Shown here: positions 59,447 through 64,000 of the stretch, in pieces | Layout: each line of letters begins with the position of its first letter | Position numbering within the stretch: the first letter of the stretch is position 1 | Assembly: GCA_963752345.1 (NCBI GenBank) | Contig: CAVVYA010000015.1 | Coordinates: 310,001 to 374,000, forward strand | From: CAVVYA01 sp963752345 | GTDB lineage: Bacteria; Pseudomonadota; Alphaproteobacteria; SMXQ01 | Length of the DNA stretch: 64,000 bases | Direction: 5' to 3' | Notes under the pieces: model-generated | Database searches by the model: none | The model's input: the letters and a program-made list of their open reading frames with translations, nothing else | Told to the model about the DNA's origin: nothing | Made by a program: the position numbers and the translations under genes

Positions 59447-60208
59447 CTAGAGTTGGACCGGCTTAAAGAGGGCTTCCCCGGGCTTGCCGGGGGCGAACAG
59501 CCAGACCGGCTTGCGCGGCGGGGCGCCGACGTCCGCCGGGACGAATTCCGGGACCGCGATGAGCGAGGAGGACAGGGTGCCATAGCCGCCATCGTCGATC
59601 GTCAAGGCGCCGCGCGGCCCAGCCTTGGGATCGAAAGCGCGGCTGGCCAGCAGGGTCTGCCAATCGCCCCAGTCGCCGGCATCCGGGTCTGGCGCGCGGG
59701 CGGCCTTAAAGCGGGGCAGATAGCGGCAAATGCGCGGACTCGACAGGTCGTTGAGATCATTGGCGGTCATCATCGAGACACCCTCGGGCACGTCCAGTTC
59801 CTCGACCCGGCCGGTCGCCGCGTGGCGCAGCCAGAAAGCCTCGCGGTCGTCGGCAATCAGCAGGTTGAAGGGACGATAGGCCTGGGTGTCGAGCTGGATC
59901 AGCGCGGCGGCGGCGGCCACCGCGTCGGCATGGTCGAGCGCCTCGAGAACCAGTTCGCCGCGGCTGCGTTTGCCGGGCTGCGGACCGAGCGTGCCGGGGC
60001 GGTTGAGGACGGCGGCGACCACGCCATGCTCGTTGATGCCGAGCCAACTGCCGCCCGCCGTCAGATCCTGAGGTGCCACGACGTCCGGGCGGTCGGGCCA
60101 GTGGCGTGCGGGCGGCGTCCACGGCCGATCCGCCATTTCGTCACGATTGGCGGCTACAAGCAGAGGCCAAGCATGGCCGGGACGGCGCAACACGACGATG
60201 GTGCACAT
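59447..60208 (-). CDS. NRDE/TANGO2-family protein
   Basis: I start at ATG 60208 (MCTIVVLRRPGHAWPLLVAA), because Cys2 exposed after Met removal and the NRDE motif (AANRDEMADRPW) define this family. The 253-residue protein also has SWLGINEHGVVAAVLNR and ends in a short APGKPGEALFKPVQL tail. The fold is Ntn-hydrolase-like; bacterial members have unknown roles, and eukaryotic TANGO2 is linked to haem and lipid handling. It lies on the same strand as purC, 160 bases upstream of its start. Confidence 0.9.
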   Translation of the reverse strand: MCTIVVLRRPGHAWPLLVAANRDEMADRPWTPPARHWPDRPDVVAPQDLTAGGSWLGINEHGVVAAVLNRPGTLGPQPGKRSRGELVLEALDHADAVAAAAALIQLDTQAYRPFNLLIADDREAFWLRHAATGRVEELDVPEGVSMMTANDLNDLSSPRICRYLPRFKAARAPDPDAGDWGDWQTLLASRAFDPKAGPRGALTIDDGGYGTLSSSLIAVPEFVPADVGAPPRKPVWLFAPGKPGEALFKPVQL

Positions 60209-60341
60209 AAACTTTCGATACCACTCCCGCTGTGCAGCCGCTATAACCAATCGCGCCGCGAAAGTTCCATCGCGGCAATCCCCACATCCTTGATACTATG
60301 ACATATGAGCGATCTGATCATGAGCAAGAGGAGCACGCGTC

Positions 60342-60674
60342 ATGTCCGGCTTTGACGACAGGGAAAAAGGCTTCGAGGCGAAGTTCCGCCTCGATCAGGA
60401 AAGCCAGTTCAAAGTCACGGCGCGGCGCAACAAGCTGCTCGGCTTGTGGGCGGCCGCTCAGATGGGCAAGACAGGCGCCGACGCGGAAGCCTATGCCAGG
60501 GACGTGGTCGCGGCGGATTTCACCCGCGCCGGCGATTCCGATGTGATCGAGAAGGTCGTGGCCGATCTCAAGGCGCACAATATCCCGGTCACCGAGGCCG
60601 AAATCCGCGCCCAACTCGATAAACTTGCTCTCGTGGCCCGCGAGCAGATCGTGGCGGACAGCGCCAAGTCCTGA
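60342..60674 (+). CDS. ATP synthase inhibitor zeta subunit (DUF1476 family)
   Basis: The 110-residue protein is a full-length member of the alphaproteobacterial zeta family: FDDREKGFEAKFRLDQESQF at the N-terminus, then ARRNKLLGLWAAAQMG and a C-terminal four-helix part. In Paracoccus the N-terminal segment inhibits ATP hydrolysis by F1. This family is close to diagnostic for Alphaproteobacteria. It is divergent from the TANGO2 gene and converges on purB across a terminator. Confidence 0.95.
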   Translation: MSGFDDREKGFEAKFRLDQESQFKVTARRNKLLGLWAAAQMGKTGADAEAYARDVVAADFTRAGDSDVIEKVVADLKAHNIPVTEAEIRAQLDKLALVAREQIVADSAKS

Positions 60675-60708
60675 GGACGCTCCGCCGGGCCGTCCCGCCA
60701 TCCTGAAT

Positions 60709-60748
60709 AAAAAAAGCCGCCGGTGCGCAATCGCCGGCGGCTTTTTTT
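60709..60748. terminator. Bidirectional intrinsic terminator between the zeta subunit gene and purB
   Basis: AAAAAAAGCCGCCGG pairs with CCGGCGGCTTTTTTT around a 10-base loop. Seven A and seven T residues flank the stem, so it can stop transcripts from both convergent genes. Confidence 0.95.
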
Positions 60749-60769
60749 GCGGACGTGGCGGCGGATGCG

Positions 60770-62151
60770 TTACGCGCGCACCTTGGCGGCCTTGCGTGCC
60801 GGTTTGGCTGCCACCTTGGCACGGGGTTTTACCGTGCTTGACTTGCCGGCGCGGGCCGACCCGAAGACGCGCTTGAAGATCGTATCCACATGCTTGGTGT
60901 GGTAGCCGAGGTCGAACAGCGCGGCGAGTTCCTTGCGGCTGAGATGTTTCATCACGTCCGCGTCGGCGGCGAGCAGGTCGAGGAAGTTGGCGCGCTTCTC
61001 CCACACCTGCATGGCGTTGCGCTGCACCAGGCGGTAGGCGTCCTCGCGGCTGGCGCCCTTTTGCGTCAGCGCGAGCAGCACGCGCTGGGAATGGACCAGG
61101 CCGCCGAGCGCATCGAGATTGCGCTGCATGGCATCGGGATAGACCAGCAGCTTGTCGACCACGCCGGTCAGCCGGGCGAGCGGCGAAATCGAGCGTCACG
61201 GTGGCGTCGGGGCCGATCATGCGCTCGACCGAGGAATGCGAGATGTCGCGCTCGTGCCACAGCGCCACGTTCTCCATCGCCGGGATGACCATCGAGCGCA
61301 CCATGCGGCGAAAGGCCCGTGATGTTCTCGGTCAGCACCGGATTGCGCTTGTGCGGCATGGCCGAGGAACCCTTCTGGCCGGGCGAGAAATATTCCTCGG
61401 CCTCGCGCACCTCGGTGCGCTGCAGATGACGAATCTCGGTCGCCAGCCGTTCGGCCGACGACGCGACCACGCCGAGCGTGGCGAAGAACATGGCGTGGCG
61501 GTCGCGCGGAATCACCTGGGTCGAGTGCGGCTCGACGGCGAGTCCGAGCTTCTCGGCGACATATTCTTCGACGAAGGGATCGATGTGGGCATAGGTGCCG
61601 ACCGCGCCGGAGACGGCGCAGGTGGCGATCTCGCGCCGCGCGGCGACGAGCCGCTCGCGGTTGCGCGCGAATTCGGCGTAGAAGCCGGCGAGCTTGACGC
61701 CGAAGGTGACCGGCTCGGCATGGATGCCGTGGCTGCGGCCGATCATCGGCGTCAGCTTATGCTCGAAGGCGCGGCGCTTCAGCGCGGCGAGGAGCTGGTC
61801 GATATCTTCGATCAGGATGTCGGCGGCGCGCGTGAGCTGCACGGCCAGGCAGGTGTCGAGCACGTCCGACGAGGTCATGCCCTGGTGCAGGAAGCGCGCC
61901 TCGGGCCCGACATGCTCGGCGACATTGGTCAGGAAGGCGATCACGTCATGCTTGGTTTCGCGCTCGATCTCGTCGATGCGGTCGACCTCGAAGGCGCCGC
62001 GTTTCCAGACCGCCTTGGCGGCCGACTTGGGTATGACGCCGAGTTCGGCCATGGCGTCGCAGGCGTGCGCTTCGATCTCGAACCAGATCTGGAAACGGGT
62101 TTCGGGCGCCCAGATGGCGGCCATTTTCGGACGGGAGTAGCGCGGGATCAT
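60770..62151 (-). CDS. purB: Adenylosuccinate lyase, two frame breaks
   Basis: I start at ATG 62151 (MIPRYSRPKMAAIWAPETRF). The product is about 460 residues; the C-terminus carries an extra Lys/Ala-rich tail (KPRAKVAAKPARKAAKVRA). Motifs are FLHQGMTSSDVLDT, GRSHGIHAEPVTFGVKLA with the catalytic His, and the fumarase/lyase signature GSSAMPHKRNPV. It acts twice in purine synthesis. The minus-strand frame moves +1 near 61312 (after ENITGL) and near 61182 (TLDFA then RLTGVVDKLLVYPDAM). Confidence 0.94.
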
Positions 62152-62334
62152 GAAGGGCTCGGCAGCAGGAATGAAACGAGGGCGCGCGCGGACCGCGCAC
62201 GCCAGGAACGAAGCCATAGCCCTACGAGGCTATACGCGGGCTAGGTATAGCCTATACGGCGAACGAAGTGAAATTGGCGCGAGCCGGAGACTGACCGCGG
62301 CGCCGATCAGGACGCCGCGGTGTCGCCCGGGCGG

Positions 62335-62985
62335 TTACCGGGCCGGCGGGATCGGCTGCGACTGCACCGGGGCGCGGGGCGCGGGGGTGGTGCCGGGCGC
62401 CGGGCGCGGCTGCATCAGGGATTCGGCCAGCTTGCTCAGGGGCCCGAGCCGCTGCGAGAAGCGCTGGCGGTCGACCGATTTCTCGTCGGTCAGCACCTTG
62501 CCGAGCGGACGCTCGTCGAGTTTGACGTCGGCGAGCAGTTCGGCCTGGGTCAGCCGGCCGTCGCCGTTGGTGTCGTAGCCGGCGAACAGGTTGGGCAGGC
62601 CGGCGCTATCGATCACCCACAGGCCCATCGCGACGTTGGCCTTTTCGCGCGGCTGAATGCCTTCCTTCCAGGCCAGCCAATCGCCCATTTGGCTGCGGAC
62701 CGCCTGAACCTCCTGCAGGGTCAGCGTGCCGTCGCCATCGCGGTCGGCGAACTTCCAGCCGGCATCGACGCAGCGTTTCGACGATTGCGTCTGACACATC
62801 GGCGAGCTCTGCGACATGAAGCGGTCGAACGCGATGACCTGCGGCGAGGGCGCCGGCTTGGGCGTCGATTGCGGCGGCGGCGCGGGTTGCGCCCCGGCTG
62901 GCGCCAGGGGAAGTAAGCTCAGAACGGCGGCGGTCAGAAGGCCCGAGAGGGAGACAGCCGAAAACCCACGAAGGAATGATTTCAC
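62335..62985 (-). CDS. Secreted EF-hand calcium-binding protein
   Basis: I choose GTG 62985, which places a signal peptide at the start (KSFLRGFSAVSLSGLLTAAV to about APAGAQ). The 216-residue product then has a Pro-rich linker and two EF-hand loops, DRDGDGTLTLQE and DTNGDGRLTQAE, each with Asp/Asn at 1, 3, 5 and Glu at 12. Two cysteines precede the first loop. The tail is again Pro-rich. The function is unknown; periplasmic calcium-dependent binding is the reasonable reading. An envelope lipoprotein gene is next upstream. Confidence 0.82.
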   Translation of the reverse strand: MKSFLRGFSAVSLSGLLTAAVLSLLPLAPAGAQPAPPPQSTPKPAPSPQVIAFDRFMSQSSPMCQTQSSKRCVDAGWKFADRDGDGTLTLQEVQAVRSQMGDWLAWKEGIQPREKANVAMGLWVIDSAGLPNLFAGYDTNGDGRLTQAELLADVKLDERPLGKVLTDEKSVDRQRFSQRLGPLSKLAESLMQPRPAPGTTPAPRAPVQSQPIPPAR

Positions 62986-62995
62986 GTTTTCAACC

Positions 62996-63605
62996 TTACT
63001 GTTTTGCGCTGCCGACGGCGCGTGCCGTCGGATAGGTCTGTTGCAGCCGGGCGAGGGCATCCTCGGCGACGTAATGCTCATCGCCGGGCTTGTGGCCGAA
63101 TTCGACGGTCAGGGTGCTGCGCGCCTGGAAATGGGTGTAGCCGTCAGGGCCGCAGCGGTAATAGGGCGGCGGATAATAATAGGGACGGCGGGGCCAGAAC
63201 GGGTCGTCGCAGAACCGGTCGTAGCGTTCGCGCCGCACGTCCACGTCGTTGTCGCGCTGCGTCACCCGGAAGGTCTTGTAGCCGTTGGCAAGCGCCAATT
63301 CCGCCGCGCGCATCAAGGCCATGTCATTGGCGAGATTGAGCAGCGCCGTGCGATGAGGTTCCGGATCTTGCGTAGGGACTGTAGGCGGTGCGGGCCGGCG
63401 TTATGTAGGTGACCCGATAGGTCGTCTCATTGATGCGCTGCTCGGTGTAGCCGAAGGTGCCGGTGACGGCGAGCGGCGAATACAGTGGATACTGCGGCCC
63501 CGTGGCGCAGCCGGCGATCACAGAAACGAGCGCGATGACAGCCAACCAGGGCCCGCCGAAAACCGCACGCGAACGCCTGCAAATCGAACCGTTGAAACTG
63601 GCCAT
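62996..63605 (-). CDS. CC0125/CC1285-family lipoprotein, one frame break
   Basis: The signal ends in lipobox IAGC (AVIALVSVIAGCATG), so the protein should be lipid-anchored. It has the family pattern TGTFGYTEQRINETTYRVTYI followed by LMRAAELALANGYKTFRV and a Tyr/Pro-rich stretch (RRPYYYPPPYYRC). The minus-strand frame moves +1 near 63363 (GCAAGATCCGG), after which PEPHRTALLNLANDMALM joins the two parts. The restored length is about 202 residues. The role is unknown. The stop lies 11 bases before the EF-hand gene. Confidence 0.82.
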
Positions 63606-63688
63606 CGAGACCTCCGAACCGCGTCCTTATACCATCAGCGAAACATGGCACAACAATGGCATCGAACCGGCGCGGGCCCCCGGCGGCC

Positions 63689-64000
63689 TCATCCGGCGGG
63701 CTTGGGCGCGGGAATCACCGCCACGTTCTGCTGGTTGTTGCGATCCGTCGTCGTCACGCGGACGACCCAGTTGGCCGCCGTCTGGCGGTAGAACGCCGGA
63801 TCGGGAATCTTCAACCGGGCGCGCGTCACCGTGCCGACCGGCTGCGGCGGTGGGTCATAGGACGAGCCGCCGAGCGGAAAGCCGAGGCCCAGACCGACGC
63901 CGGTGCCGCCGCGCCGCCCGCCGCTCCAGCTGCCCACGCCGACGCCGACACTGGGACCGCCGCCGTAGCCATAGCCGCCGGCATAGTCGCCCTGGTGCGT
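63689..64000 (-). CDS. Gly-rich envelope protein, truncated by the window edge
   Basis: The frame is open to the right edge, so the N-terminus lies outside. The visible 103 residues start with Gly/Tyr-rich sequence (DYAGGYGYGGGPSVGVGVG), continue GGTGVGLGLGFPLGG and end in a domain with AFYRQTAANWVVRVTTTDRNN. Such Gly-rich beginnings with a conserved C-terminal domain occur in small alphaproteobacterial lipoproteins related to stress. I do not assign a family. Confidence 0.65.
   Translation of the reverse strand, partial: THQGDYAGGYGYGGGPSVGVGVGSWSGGRRGGTGVGLGLGFPLGGSSYDPPPQPVGTVTRARLKIPDPAFYRQTAANWVVRVTTTDRNNQQNVAVIPAPKPAG

Overview
The window is high-GC DNA from an alphaproteobacterium. 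The evidence is the conserved purB / zeta ATP-synthase inhibitor / purC-purS-purQ-purL / BolA-CGFS glutaredoxin block, a class II DAHP synthase, and a CC0125-type lipoprotein. A Rhodospirillales or Hyphomicrobiales relative is plausible; I would not name a genus.

Positions 1-25,076 are accessory and hold the most interesting content. After the end of a 3-hydroxyisobutyrate-dehydrogenase-like gene come two colinear copies of one module, offset by about 11.1-11.3 kb. Each copy has a LysR regulator, a VOC-Rieske fusion protein, a one-domain VOC protein, a two-domain VOC protein, an M24/creatinase-fold hydrolase, one oxygenase-type gene, two paralogous periplasmic binding proteins, a fused two-domain ABC permease and an ABC ATPase. 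The oxygenase is a Rieske non-heme iron oxygenase in copy 1 and a bicupin in copy 2. The permeases, binding proteins and enzymes of the two copies are clearly diverged, yet the ATPase genes differ at only two synonymous sites that I can see in 1.1 kb. Copy 2 continues with a dienelactone-hydrolase-like gene, a strong terminator and a fifth binding protein. I infer import and oxidative breakdown of a small organic compound of unknown identity.

Positions 25,077-37,200 hold a palindromic repeat region, a TPR lipoprotein, tRNA-Val(CAC), a DUF3108 protein, gph, glmU-glmS, a secreted DLH-like hydrolase, a succinate-semialdehyde-type dehydrogenase, glutathione reductase and a DOPA-dioxygenase-like protein. 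Positions 37,387-50,116 hold class II DAHP synthase, NAPRTase, nadE, gltX, cysS, cimA, trmJ, small membrane proteins, alkB and rpsD. Positions 50,275-64,000 hold a radical-SAM protein, an HxlR / flavodoxin / DoxX redox group, a Gln-rich small protein, grxD-bolA, the purine block, an EF-hand protein and envelope lipoproteins.

A dominant technical feature is about 37 single-base frame breaks in 21 genes, roughly 32 of them +1 and 5 of them -1. Many fall in genes that are normally essential (glmU, glmS, gltX, cysS, purL). In every case the protein continues cleanly in another frame, so I treat them as residual sequencing errors and annotate each gene across its full extent.
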